From assembly GCF_002632755.1 (NCBI RefSeq), contig NZ_NJAK01000001.1, positions 1,178,001-1,242,000 on the forward strand: DNA of 64,000 bases, given 5' to 3'. How positions within the stretch are numbered: the first letter of the stretch is position 1; each line of letters begins with the position of its first letter. The notes under the pieces are model-generated. The model was not told where the DNA came from. It saw nothing but the letters and a program-made list of their open reading frames with translations, and did not search any database. Below are positions 55,162 through 62,480 of this stretch, one piece after another. Made by a program: the position numbers and the translations under genes. Source of the stretch: Xenorhabdus ishibashii. Lineage in GTDB: Bacteria > Pseudomonadota > Gammaproteobacteria > Enterobacterales > Enterobacteriaceae.

Positions 55162-57384
55162 TTATGTGATTTGTTTAATGTTTCCAGAATTTTCCTTCAA
55201 AATACCCTGATAAACCCCTTTAGGGTTACAAATAATTTCGTTAATATTCATATCGATACATGAAATTTTACTTAATCTATTTAGTAGCAATTTTGTTCTT
55301 TCCGTCTGTGGCGGTTTCGTTCTGTTCAGATGACCAAACATAGATAGCCGATAGTATTGGCCGTCGACCATCATGCTATTACCCCGTAATAATCCCTGCG
55401 CCAGATTGTCACTCATCTCTAAACCCTGTGATTTGGCTGATTCATAAACACGTTCTATTTTTTGGCGCTCATCCATCTGATACCAGCTTCTCTGGAATTC
55501 CTCCAAACACAGATCACTGTCTTGAGTTCCTTTGTTAACCGTACTTCGTGCCACCGTACAGTTATTGACAGAACTCCAAGAGGAAGAAAAATCAAGGTCA
55601 AGACCCTTGTCCGCAGCTAGCGGCTGGGATTTCGGCACAATCTTCCATTTCACTGTACGGGTAACAAAAGAAGAGGACTCGCCCAGACAGGGCGAGTAAA
55701 TACCAGAAATACGCTGAACATCTTCACCATAGGCATTACCTTGCTTTGTGATTTCATAAGCAAGGCGCACAGTAAGATTTTTACGGGCAACAAGTGGCCC
55801 ACCCTGACATTCGGTATAGGCTGACCAGTTACCAATATCAGCCGCAAAGCGGACGTTATCCATATCTTCATCCGGCAAAATCTGTTTGTCACCCTTTAGG
55901 CGACGCAGTTCACGCCAGACAGACACCGGAGCACCACCAATCTGCTGGAACTGGCGAATGCGCCAGCGGCTCGCCCATGCAGAAACTGAACGTGCCATAT
56001 CCTTGAGGTTTCCACCTGTTTCGTTATCTATTTCGCCATCCAGCGCATAGCCATCGATATTCTTTGAAATGTATTTAGCAATGTAGCCCGTTGCACTGCC
56101 CTTTTCTGGATCAATCCGCTTCACCCAAAAACGGGCTTTGCGCGCCGCTTCACTGTTTAATTCGTGAGCGTCCTCCTGCATCGCATATTTCCGTACAATG
56201 TCGCGCATCTGTTCGACATGCTCAGGAAGCATAAATAACAACAAGTGCCAATGCGGTGTACCATCGTGATGAGGCTCAACGACCCTGAAACCGAAGACGC
56301 TGATCCCCGCACGGGAATACGCGGCACGGATTTTTGCCCAGACGCCGCACAGATATTTTTGCGTATCACGCGGGCTTGCGCCGTTCCAGTTCTTCACAAA
56401 ACCGCCGCCACTGTGTGCCGAATGGTATTTAGACGGTGCAGTGATAGTATAAAAATCACCGACACACCCCATTTCATTGGCTAAATCCTCAAAACCACGT
56501 TGACGAACCATCAGTTCACAGCGGCGAACGGCAGGGTTAGCAATACTGCCCAAGACCTTATCGCTTAATGAAACCCGCTCACCTTCTTCGTTTTCTAACT
56601 CAAACTCTTGCAGGAATTCCCAATTGCGGCGCTTCTGTTCTGTCCATTCTTGTAATGTCTTACGTGAAACATAGGATGAAGCGGCCTTTTGTACCTGACC
56701 CACGGCAATGGCCATATGTTCAGCACGAATATCACGCATACGCTTTAAACGGGCATACCACCATTGATCCGACATCATGCGCAGCAAACTTGCACACAAT
56801 TGATCTTCTGTCGGTGAAATCCGACCTTTGGCAAACTGTTGTGAATAAGGTGCGATAGTCCCAATTTGCTGAGTTAATTTTGCCAACCGGGTATAGATGT
56901 GAATTAACCTTTTGCGGGCGTCTTGTTCATTGTCCGGGGTGACTGAGTTATTCACCAGATGTTCGTAACTGTCGGTCATATACCGCGCCACACCGTGCGC
57001 CAGTAATTTGATCTCTTGACGTCCGAATGTGGAAAGGCGGTCAAGTTGCTCAATGAAAGGAAAAGGTGCAGCACCCACGAACTGACTTTGAAACTGATAT
57101 TGTTCACTGACCAGATTGAACCGTGGTAATACATTCTGGCTAAACTGACGCAAAAATGTATTAGCACGGCGACGACCGTCGCGGCCTGACTGTTTGAAGA
57201 TGTTGGCATAACGATTGACGAAGTAAATCGCCAACGAATCCGGCAGGTGTCCAAAATACTGGTGACACCATGTGTAATCATCAGGGTTTACTTCCCACAT
57301 AATGCGTTCAGCCAGAGTTGCGATTTGTGGCATCTCTGGCTGAAATTTACTGCTATATTGTTCTGCTTTTTCTACAAGACTCAT
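55162..57384 (-). CDS. Replication initiation endonuclease (gpA-like, HUH)
   Basis: P2 A-type proteins nick the phage origin and start rolling-circle replication. I start at the ATG of MSLVEKAEQYSSK, which overlaps the upstream stop (ATGA); the frame is open four codons further to a TTG. The 740-residue protein has the HUH metal motif in DGTPHWHLLLF (about residue 375) and the two-tyrosine motif YIAKYISKN (about residue 435), the active-site pair of this superfamily. The C-terminal 200 residues are less conserved. It is the main gene of the early operon. Confidence 0.94.
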   Translation of the reverse strand: MSLVEKAEQYSSKFQPEMPQIATLAERIMWEVNPDDYTWCHQYFGHLPDSLAIYFVNRYANIFKQSGRDGRRRANTFLRQFSQNVLPRFNLVSEQYQFQSQFVGAAPFPFIEQLDRLSTFGRQEIKLLAHGVARYMTDSYEHLVNNSVTPDNEQDARKRLIHIYTRLAKLTQQIGTIAPYSQQFAKGRISPTEDQLCASLLRMMSDQWWYARLKRMRDIRAEHMAIAVGQVQKAASSYVSRKTLQEWTEQKRRNWEFLQEFELENEEGERVSLSDKVLGSIANPAVRRCELMVRQRGFEDLANEMGCVGDFYTITAPSKYHSAHSGGGFVKNWNGASPRDTQKYLCGVWAKIRAAYSRAGISVFGFRVVEPHHDGTPHWHLLLFMLPEHVEQMRDIVRKYAMQEDAHELNSEAARKARFWVKRIDPEKGSATGYIAKYISKNIDGYALDGEIDNETGGNLKDMARSVSAWASRWRIRQFQQIGGAPVSVWRELRRLKGDKQILPDEDMDNVRFAADIGNWSAYTECQGGPLVARKNLTVRLAYEITKQGNAYGEDVQRISGIYSPCLGESSSFVTRTVKWKIVPKSQPLAADKGLDLDFSSSWSSVNNCTVARSTVNKGTQDSDLCLEEFQRSWYQMDERQKIERVYESAKSQGLEMSDNLAQGLLRGNSMMVDGQYYRLSMFGHLNRTKPPQTERTKLLLNRLSKISCIDMNINEIICNPKGVYQGILKENSGNIKQIT

Positions 57385-57917
57385 GCAAGCACGCAATTCA
57401 TAGAAGATAATTCAAACGAAAGCATGACAAATTCGCCGCCGATATATGGAAATAAATCGACATCAATAAGGGTGACATCTGTCACTTGGACAATAATAAA
57501 ATTGTCAGTGAAATTACCACCCTCATCAATTTCATATAACCCAAGAAAATCGCCTTTTTTATATTCACGGTCATTGACTCTGAATTCCGCTTTTTTATCT
57601 CCTCTTTTTACTGCGTCAAAATAAACACCTCTTATTTTTAAATTATGTATTGTTTTCATATTTACCCATCGCTTGGCAGGGGCAAACGTATTGTCAGCAT
57701 TAACAAACAATTTCTTGTATTTCCTGTATACCCGTAATTCTTCAATGGCAGCAGAAATTAGCGATGTCACATGTTCGATGTGTTCTATCGCCTTTTTTTC
57801 GTTATCCTTATAAAAACTCAGCATACCAATTAACGCGCCCATCTCATCATCAGCTAACTGTTCATCATCAGCTAACTGTTCATCATCAGCTAACTGCTCA
57901 TCATCTACTATATTCAT
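57381..57917 (-). CDS. DUF3850-like (ASCH-fold) protein with Asp-rich repeat N terminus
   Basis: The C-terminal half (about residues 87-165) reads MKTIHNLKIRGVYFDAVKRG, then KKAEFRVNDREYKKGDFLGL, a good match to DUF3850, an RNA-binding ASCH-like domain found in phages. The N-terminal half has three tandem copies of DDEQLA followed by a helical stretch. Usually DUF3850 proteins start at the Met corresponding to 57659 here, so this may be a fusion of two small genes, or the internal ATG (weak GGG upstream) may be the real start of the domain. Its stop overlaps gene A. Confidence 0.8.
   Translation of the reverse strand: MNIVDDEQLADDEQLADDEQLADDEMGALIGMLSFYKDNEKKAIEHIEHVTSLISAAIEELRVYRKYKKLFVNADNTFAPAKRWVNMKTIHNLKIRGVYFDAVKRGDKKAEFRVNDREYKKGDFLGLYEIDEGGNFTDNFIIVQVTDVTLIDVDLFPYIGGEFVMLSFELSSMNCVLA
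57844..57897 (-). repeat. Three 18-bp tandem repeats (DDEQLA)
   Basis: The 18-base unit TCATCATCAGCTAACTGT (plus strand) occurs three times in a row, the last with one change, followed by part of a fourth copy. It keeps the frame and encodes an acidic repeat at the N terminus of the DUF3850-like protein. Confidence 0.9.
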
Positions 57918-57992
57918 TTTTTATTTCCTATTTTTAGATAAAGGGATTCCCTGACGTGTTGACGCCATTAAAATTAAATCGGTATTTATTAT

Positions 57993-58346
57993 TTAATTGG
58001 GCAGCGCTAAATGATTTGGCAATAATGCACCCGCTGCCTTAATTAAATTCACTGCCTTTATAAGGCTATTTTTTTCTTCACGGGTAAATTGACTTAATTC
58101 CAGTTTATGCCGTTCTTTAGGAATATGGGCAAGGTAGAAAATAGCGCCCAACAGGCGGATATTATCAGCGTAGTGCTCATTGCGTTTATCACGCATTTCA
58201 GCAATAAAGGCAGCCAACTGCTCATTGGCAGATTTAAAATGCTTCGCCCTGAGTTGAGCGAGGTGATTTAAACCATTAACACGCGCTTCAAAGAACATTT
58301 TGAAAGCACGCTGTTCTGTTGACTCAAATTGATATTCCGTGTTCAT
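57993..58346 (-). CDS. Early-operon prophage protein, unknown
   Basis: A 117-residue protein beginning MNTEYQFESTEQRAFKMFFE, mostly helical (ARVNGLNHLAQLRAKHFKSA, EEKNSLIKAVNLIKAAGALL). A ribosome site (AGGTGAGG) lies just upstream. It lies between a small membrane protein gene and the DUF3850-like gene in the operon running from Cox to A. I know no function for it. Confidence 0.75.
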   Translation of the reverse strand: MNTEYQFESTEQRAFKMFFEARVNGLNHLAQLRAKHFKSANEQLAAFIAEMRDKRNEHYADNIRLLGAIFYLAHIPKERHKLELSQFTREEKNSLIKAVNLIKAAGALLPNHLALPN

Positions 58347-58353
58347 AAAAACC

Positions 58354-58488
58354 TCACCTAATTAGAAACAAAATAAAGTAAGCAACGGAACATAAAACAA
58401 TCGGGAAAATAAATCCGTCACCTTTCTTTGTATGGAATGACTCACTGGTTAGTTTGCATTGGTGCTGCTGTTGCTTTAGTGCGTTCAT
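58354..58488 (-). CDS. Small membrane protein, 44 residues
   Basis: A short frame starting MNALKQQQHQCKLTSESFHT with GAGG nine bases upstream. The C-terminal half, GFIFPIVLCSVAYFILFLIR, is a single membrane helix. The stop lies seven bases before the next gene, so it is part of the early operon. Small membrane proteins in such positions sometimes act in exclusion or immunity, but nothing in the sequence shows that. Confidence 0.65.
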   Translation of the reverse strand: MNALKQQQHQCKLTSESFHTKKGDGFIFPIVLCSVAYFILFLIR

Positions 58489-58575
58489 ACTGACCTCAGA
58501 CTAATTATGCTCTCATCCCTGTTGCCACATTAACCTCTGTATTAAACTCAGGGTTAATTTTCCAAAAGCGAAATA

Positions 58576-58797
58576 TTACGGCTCAAGCGAAACTTCGTAA
58601 CCGCTGAGCGCCTGGATGGTAAGAGCAGCCATATTGACCTCAACCAATCCTTTTTTCTGATCGCCCTTGGGTTTTATGGGTAATTTGCCATACTCAATAA
58701 GACGGCGAGCAGTACCAAGTTTTGTACCCGTACGACGACAGTACTCATCTAGAGGCAGATAGGGCTCAGGGATAGAAATTGTAATTTTTGGACGCAT
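58576..58797 (-). CDS. cox: Cox-like regulator/excisionase
   Basis: The 73-residue protein begins MRPKITISIPEPYLPLDEYC and has RRTGTKLGTARRLIEYGKLP, a winged-helix-type DNA-binding segment similar to P2/HP1 Cox (which have GAVRRMIDKGKLPV). Cox represses the lysogenic promoter and directs excision. It is the first gene of the early operon, divergent from the CI gene, as expected for this genetic switch. Confidence 0.82.
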   Translation of the reverse strand: MRPKITISIPEPYLPLDEYCRRTGTKLGTARRLIEYGKLPIKPKGDQKKGLVEVNMAALTIQALSGYEVSLEP

Positions 58798-58851
58798 ACG
58801 GCAAACTCCTAAGTTTCATTATCTTAAATATCGCCAAATATTGCTAAAAAT

Positions 58852-58925
58852 TTCCAATTTGGAACTTATCATGTAAATTTACTTTTCATTTTGAAAAGTG
58901 TCAATAGGTTAATTTTCAAAATGAA
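58852..58925. promoter_or_regulatory. Switch region with operator palindromes between cox and CI
   Basis: The 147-bp spacer holds three nested symmetric sites: TTCCAATTTGGAA (58852-58864), the palindrome ACTTTTCA-TTT-TGAAAAGT (58881-58899), and a perfect 13-bp inverted repeat formed by TTCATTTTGAAAA (58885-58897) and TTTTCAAAATGAA (58913-58925). These are natural candidates for CI and Cox operators at the divergent promoters. Which protein binds which site cannot be told from sequence. Confidence 0.7.
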
Positions 58926-58944
58926 TAGAGGTAGCGAGTGTTTT

Positions 58945-59535
58945 ATGAGCAAATTTAACTTTCAACCGAATGAAAATAATACTGAAGTACTAGACAGGAT
59001 TATGGAAGCCTATGGTTTTTCATCAAAAATGATGTTAGCTGACCACTTTGAAATGGCTGCTAGTAGTTTGTCTGGTAGATATAGAAGACCGGGCTTTCCT
59101 GCTGATATGGTTGTTCGCTGTATGGCTGAAACAGGCGTTTGCTTAGAGTGGTTAGTTACTGGTCAAGGTAAAAAATTTGATGATGAAACGTTAGATATAT
59201 TGAAATTAAGCAATCATAAATTAGTTGATGGACAACTCTATCAGTCTGGTTATGTGATGTTTGATAAAGTCCTTTTCAGCGCAGGTGTTCAATTTCCCAA
59301 AGACCCTATCAGCGTACTTGATAACAAAGTTCACTATATTATTGATCGCAAATTTGCTGATGTTTACGATGGTCAATGGCTTGTCGATATTGAAGGAAAA
59401 GTTAGCTTTCGCGAACTAACCCGAATCCCTGTTAAACGAGTAAGGGTTTCTGGTGTGGGCATGGCTTTTGATTGCAATTTGGATGATATCAATATCCTTG
59501 GCCGTGTTATTGGTAAATGCTCTATCGACGGGTAA
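58945..59535 (+). CDS. CI-type lysogeny repressor
   Basis: The 196-residue protein resembles the 186/HP1-type CI repressors. I start at MSKFNFQPNENNTEVLDRIM, which has AGAGG upstream; the frame is open 18 codons further. The N-terminal half is helix-turn-helix (YGFSSKMMLADHFEMAASSL, residues 25-44), with VCLEWLVTGQG as the linker typical of Bac_CI repressors. The C-terminal half (HYIIDRKFADVYDGQWLVDI) looks like the oligomerising peptidase-like fold. It is followed five bases later by the integrase gene. Confidence 0.88.
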   Translation: MSKFNFQPNENNTEVLDRIMEAYGFSSKMMLADHFEMAASSLSGRYRRPGFPADMVVRCMAETGVCLEWLVTGQGKKFDDETLDILKLSNHKLVDGQLYQSGYVMFDKVLFSAGVQFPKDPISVLDNKVHYIIDRKFADVYDGQWLVDIEGKVSFRELTRIPVKRVRVSGVGMAFDCNLDDINILGRVIGKCSIDG

Positions 59536-59539
59536 TGCA

Positions 59540-60577
59540 ATGACAGTAAGAAAGTTATCTACCGGAGAATGGATTGCCGATTTCTATTCAGAAGATCGTT
59601 CTGATGGCAAAAAAGGTAAGCGTGTCCGCAAAAAATTCGCTACAAAAGGTGAGGCATTAGCTTACGAACGCTATGAGTTAGATAAACTCAATGGCAAGCC
59701 GTGGGTAGAAAGTAATACCAAAGACACACGTAGATTACGTGACTTAATAGATATTTGGTATAAAGCACATGGCGTTACGTTAGGTGACGGAGCAAGGCGA
59801 CACACTACGATGCTCTGGGCAAGTGAATGTATGGGTGATCCACTTGCTACCGAATTTACTGCGCAACTGTTTTCCAAATATAGAGAGCAAAGGCTTTCCG
59901 GAAAACTATCCAGAACTAAACGTGTCGAGACAGTTGCACCCCGCACGGTAAACCTTGAACTATCCTACTTTCTTGCTGTTTTTAATGAGTTAAAGAGATT
60001 AGGTGAATGGGAAGGTGATAACCCTCTTGAGAATGTCAGGGCGTTCAGAACTGATGAATCAGAAATGGCCTTTCTGACCCATGAACAAATTGCTGACTTA
60101 TTCAAAGCCTGTGAAGAGAGCAGTGCTAAAGATTTATCTCTGGTAGTTAAGATAGCGCTATCAACTGGCGCAAGATGGGCTGAGGCCGAAACTTTACAAC
60201 GCTCACAAATAACGCCAAATAAAATTACTTTTATTAAAACCAAAGGCAAGCGTAATCGAACCGTACCTATTAGCCAAGATTTGTATGATGAGATTTATAC
60301 TAAGAGTAGTAAGAAAGGGAAACTGTTTACCCCTTGTTATTACGCATTCAGATCAGCAATAAACAGGGCTAAGATTGAATTGCCAGACGGCCAGCTATCC
60401 CACGTTTTAAGACACACTTTTGCCAGTCATTTTATGATGAACGGCGGTAACATTTTGGTACTGCAAAGAATCCTTGGGCATACTGATATAAAAATGACAA
60501 TGAGGTATTCTCACTTCGCTCCTGAGCATCTTGATGATGCAATAAAGCTCAATCCACTATCACGGATGGTTATATGA
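59540..60577 (+). CDS. int: Tyrosine recombinase, prophage integrase
   Basis: The 345-residue integrase is of the P2/HP1 type. The start at MTVRKLSTGEWIADFYSEDR gives the normal N-terminal arm-binding domain; the frame is open 29 codons further into the CI gene. The catalytic residues are present: Arg in LSTGARWAEAETL (about residue 210), HVLRHTFASHFM (about 287) and the His in ILGHTDIKMTMRYSHF with the nucleophile Tyr (about 322). It lies about 910 bp from attR. Its stop overlaps the next gene by four bases, so int shares the lysogenic transcript. Confidence 0.95.
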   Translation: MTVRKLSTGEWIADFYSEDRSDGKKGKRVRKKFATKGEALAYERYELDKLNGKPWVESNTKDTRRLRDLIDIWYKAHGVTLGDGARRHTTMLWASECMGDPLATEFTAQLFSKYREQRLSGKLSRTKRVETVAPRTVNLELSYFLAVFNELKRLGEWEGDNPLENVRAFRTDESEMAFLTHEQIADLFKACEESSAKDLSLVVKIALSTGARWAEAETLQRSQITPNKITFIKTKGKRNRTVPISQDLYDEIYTKSSKKGKLFTPCYYAFRSAINRAKIELPDGQLSHVLRHTFASHFMMNGGNILVLQRILGHTDIKMTMRYSHFAPEHLDDAIKLNPLSRMVI

Positions 60578-61335
60578 AAAAATTACTCAAAGAATACTGG
60601 TACTTGCTTGTTTTACTTATTATTGCCGTTATCCCTCTTGCTCTTTACTTTTATACATTCAACCGTTCACTATCTAATAACAGTGGAGACTGGGCAGCCT
60701 TTGGCTCTTTGGTTGGAGGAGTTTGGGGGCCTTTAGCCACAGTGGGAAGCATTATTGTTCTTATCCAAACTTTAAAAACAATGCAGAGAAATAACTCTCA
60801 ACAGCTCAAGGAAATGCAGAAAAGTAATAATGAGCAACAAATACGTTATGAAGAACAAAAAGAAGAATCAGAGATAACAAAAAATCTTGACCAATTCATT
60901 GTATTATCGAAAGCTCTAAATAATGTAATGGATAAAAACTCAAACAAAGTATTAGGAGGTAAATCAGATCTTATTTTTGACGTTTTGTTAGATACAGTTA
61001 AAAAAGTAGTTAAATATCCATACAAAGGAAATTATGTGAATAAATATGACACACTTGAAGAACATGAGAATTCCGTGTGGGAAACAGCCTATAATGTGAC
61101 GAAATTATCCAATTACTTCACAAATGAAAGCATAGTGTTTACTGAAATTCTACGTAAAATAAAAAAAATAGAAGATAAGGAATCACAGCAAAGTGCAAAA
61201 ATTATCCTTCAAAGTAGCATCTCCCCTGGGCGTCGCTTTTGGTTCTATTGTCATTGCAAACACTGGAACCCTGAGATTTTTGATGAACTAGAATCCTATG
61301 AAAATTTTGCTGTTATACCTATTGATCTCCAGTGA
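60574..61335 (+). CDS. Two-helix membrane protein with coiled coil, AbiC-like architecture
   Basis: I do not have a confirmed family. The 253-residue protein starts MKKLLKEYWYLLVLLIIAVI with one membrane helix (about residues 7-28), then GDWAAFGSLVGGVWGPLATV leading into a second helix (about 42-66), a Gln/Asn-rich coiled coil (about 68-105), and an alpha-rich C-terminal domain ending CHCKHWNPEIFDELESYEN. The W-x-x-FG...GG...PL pattern before the second helix is shared with putative phage abortive infection (AbiC-type) proteins, but their C-terminal signature is not obvious. It is coupled to int in the CI operon, and so should be expressed in the lysogen, as expected for a superinfection-exclusion gene. 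Confidence 0.8.
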   Translation: MKKLLKEYWYLLVLLIIAVIPLALYFYTFNRSLSNNSGDWAAFGSLVGGVWGPLATVGSIIVLIQTLKTMQRNNSQQLKEMQKSNNEQQIRYEEQKEESEITKNLDQFIVLSKALNNVMDKNSNKVLGGKSDLIFDVLLDTVKKVVKYPYKGNYVNKYDTLEEHENSVWETAYNVTKLSNYFTNESIVFTEILRKIKKIEDKESQQSAKIILQSSISPGRRFWFYCHCKHWNPEIFDELESYENFAVIPIDLQ

Positions 61336-61374
61336 TAACTTGCAAGAATGGCTCTAATGAGAATGCCACATAAA

Positions 61375-61396
61375 GTGTCGCAAAAATGTCGCAAAA
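61375..61396 (+). promoter_or_regulatory. Candidate integrase arm-type sites near attR (tandem pair)
   Basis: Two tandem 11-bp units, GTGTCGCAAAA and ATGTCGCAAAA, match those inside attL. They lie 93 bp before the attR core. Confidence 0.6.
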
Positions 61397-61467
61397 AAAA
61401 AAGAAATATTGAATAACATTGCGCTTTATTTTAATTTAATCTATTGTTTTTATTGATATATAATTGA

Positions 61468-61478
61468 TTTTGCGACAC
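61468..61478 (-). promoter_or_regulatory. Candidate arm-type site near attR (inverted copy)
   Basis: TTTTGCGACAC is the exact reverse complement of the GTGTCGCAAAA unit and lies ten bases from the attR core. Its closeness to the core suggests a site for integrase or Cox. Confidence 0.55.
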
Positions 61479-61488
61479 CTATCACGGT

Positions 61489-61534
61489 ACTCATAATCGC
61501 TTGGTCGCTGGTTCAAGTCCAGCAGGGGCCACCA
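61489..61534 (+). repeat. attR core (46-bp direct repeat of the tRNA 3' part)
   Basis: The sequence equals 31993-32038, including the CCA end, but lacks the tRNA 5' half. It marks the far end of the prophage and the original host junction. Confidence 0.93.
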
Positions 61535-61542
61535 GAATTATC

Positions 61543-61579
61543 AAGGGGTTGCATCAAAAGTGCGACCCCTTAGTTTTTT
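61543..61579 (+). terminator. Original host terminator of the tRNA gene, displaced by the prophage
   Basis: The arms AAGGGGTTGCA and TGCGACCCCTT pair with one G-U, followed by AGTTTTTTC. It begins eight bases after the CCA of attR, where the tRNA terminator would be before integration. Confidence 0.8.
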
Positions 61580-61796
61580 CTAGGATACCCATAGGATACC
61601 TTCTGGCAGTAGCGTGAGGTATAACCGATTAACACCGCTACGGTAATGAAGCGTTGTCGTATTTTTCTCTGTGATATTTATCACATCCTCTGAACATACG
61701 ATGTTCGCCTTTTTGCTTCCCTAATCGCCACTTGAAATGCAAAACGCCGGGATTTCTAAAAATGGCTAAGTTTGAATCTCAAAAACTGATGAGTAA
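61580..61796. other. Spacer beyond attR with a CRP-like palindrome
   Basis: About 215 bp without a coding frame. The only clear feature is the palindrome TGTGATATTTATCACA at 61670-61685, which equals the CRP half-sites TGTGA and TCACA with a 6-base spacer. No gene starts just downstream on either strand, so its target, if any, may be lost. Confidence 0.5.
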
Positions 61797-62060
61797 TTAT
61801 TCCAGTGGCTTATTGCGAGCGTGACGCTCAATTAATCGACCATACGAATCAAAATAGCGACTCGGCCAGATTTCTGAGGGGTGTATTTCGAGATAGTTAG
61901 CAATAATCCATTCGCCTTTAGGCCAAGGCCGACTGAGAGTATTTGCTAGTGTAGATGAACTGAGTCCAGATTCACGAGAAACAGCCGCTAAGGTTGTTCC
62001 ACGCTTACGTAATGCAGCAATAATATCGGCTTGATGCCAGTCTTTTTTAACATTGAACAT
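61797..62060 (-). CDS. Ner/Nlp-like DNA-binding regulator
   Basis: The product matches the Mu Ner family: KKDWHQADIIAALRKRGTTL, then LSSSTLANTLSRPWPKGEWI and SEIWPSRYFDSYGRL, nearly the Ner consensus (DWHRADVIAGLKKR, TLANALERHWPKGE, IWPSRY). I start at MFNVKKDWHQAD (87 residues); an ATG at 62108 would add 16 residues of no known match. Ner-type proteins repress early phage promoters; chromosomal Nlp copies also exist. It lies outside attR with other phage remains, suggesting an older prophage. Confidence 0.87.
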   Translation of the reverse strand: MFNVKKDWHQADIIAALRKRGTTLAAVSRESGLSSSTLANTLSRPWPKGEWIIANYLEIHPSEIWPSRYFDSYGRLIERHARNKPLE

Positions 62061-62115
62061 TCCTGCTACCCCTTCCATTAATTGAGAAAATTGATGGTGG
62101 CGATTCAAGACAGGG

Positions 62116-62242
62116 TTCTCACAACTGGGAACTATCTTCCAGCGAGGCCGAAGCCTCCCCCGTCTGAACCGCCATTGAAAGGGCGAGCAGACACACTGGC
62201 AGAAACTTCCTACCAGTGGATAGTTCTTTACAAGGGTGAGAA
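62116..62242 (+). ncRNA. Structured RNA candidate with four-way junction (possibly C4-like)
   Basis: A closing helix is formed by TTCTCAC/GTGAGAA and GAACTATC/GATAGTTC. Inside it three hairpins fit without overlap: GAGGC-CGAA-GCCTC (62144-62157), GTCTG with CGCC/GGCG and CAGAC (62162-62192), and CACTGG/CCAGTG (62194-62218). All stems are perfect. The loop region CCGCCATT of the second hairpin is complementary to AATGGCGG at 62275-62282, just downstream. A multi-hairpin RNA whose loop pairs with a downstream site recalls C4 antisense RNA of phages P1 and P7, but I could not confirm membership. The strand is inferred from this pairing. Confidence 0.55.
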
Positions 62243-62480
62243 TCCTTGACCACTAGATTTTGCTAATGGCGGGGCTACTTTAACTGATTGGTTTATCTGG
62301 TTCAATAAGCGAACCAGTATAAATGTTTAACTTTTTGCGGTAATAACTCAACATTTAAATCATTAATACATATAATAACCACTGGAAATCAAAATTAACT
62401 TTCTTTAAATAGAAAACGTTATGATGAGTTATTTTCAAACAAAATATCTATTGAAAACGTTCAAGCCGGAATTGATCACT
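62243..62480. other. Spacer between the structured RNA and the exported protein gene
   Basis: AT-rich stretch without a coding frame, holding the AATGGCGG site that can pair with the RNA loop. The promoter of the downstream gene should be here; no clear boxes were seen. Confidence 0.4.

Larger units (their letters stand above)
31993..61534. mobile_element. P2-subfamily (HP1-type) prophage integrated in tRNA-Ile(CAU)
   Basis: The element is bounded by 46-bp identical direct repeats of the tRNA 3' part and is about 29.5 kb long. It has all modules of a P2-type myovirus: CI, Cox-like regulator, replication protein A, Ogr, portal and terminase (Q, P), scaffold, capsid, small terminase and head completion (O, N, M, L), tail completion, sheath, tube, lysis, chaperone, tape measure, baseplate, fibre and integrase. 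The sheath and tube look like the DUF2586 and DUF2597 families of the HP1 group rather than P2 FI/FII. Apart from the spanin fusion I see no broken structural gene, so it may be inducible. Confidence 0.93.
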
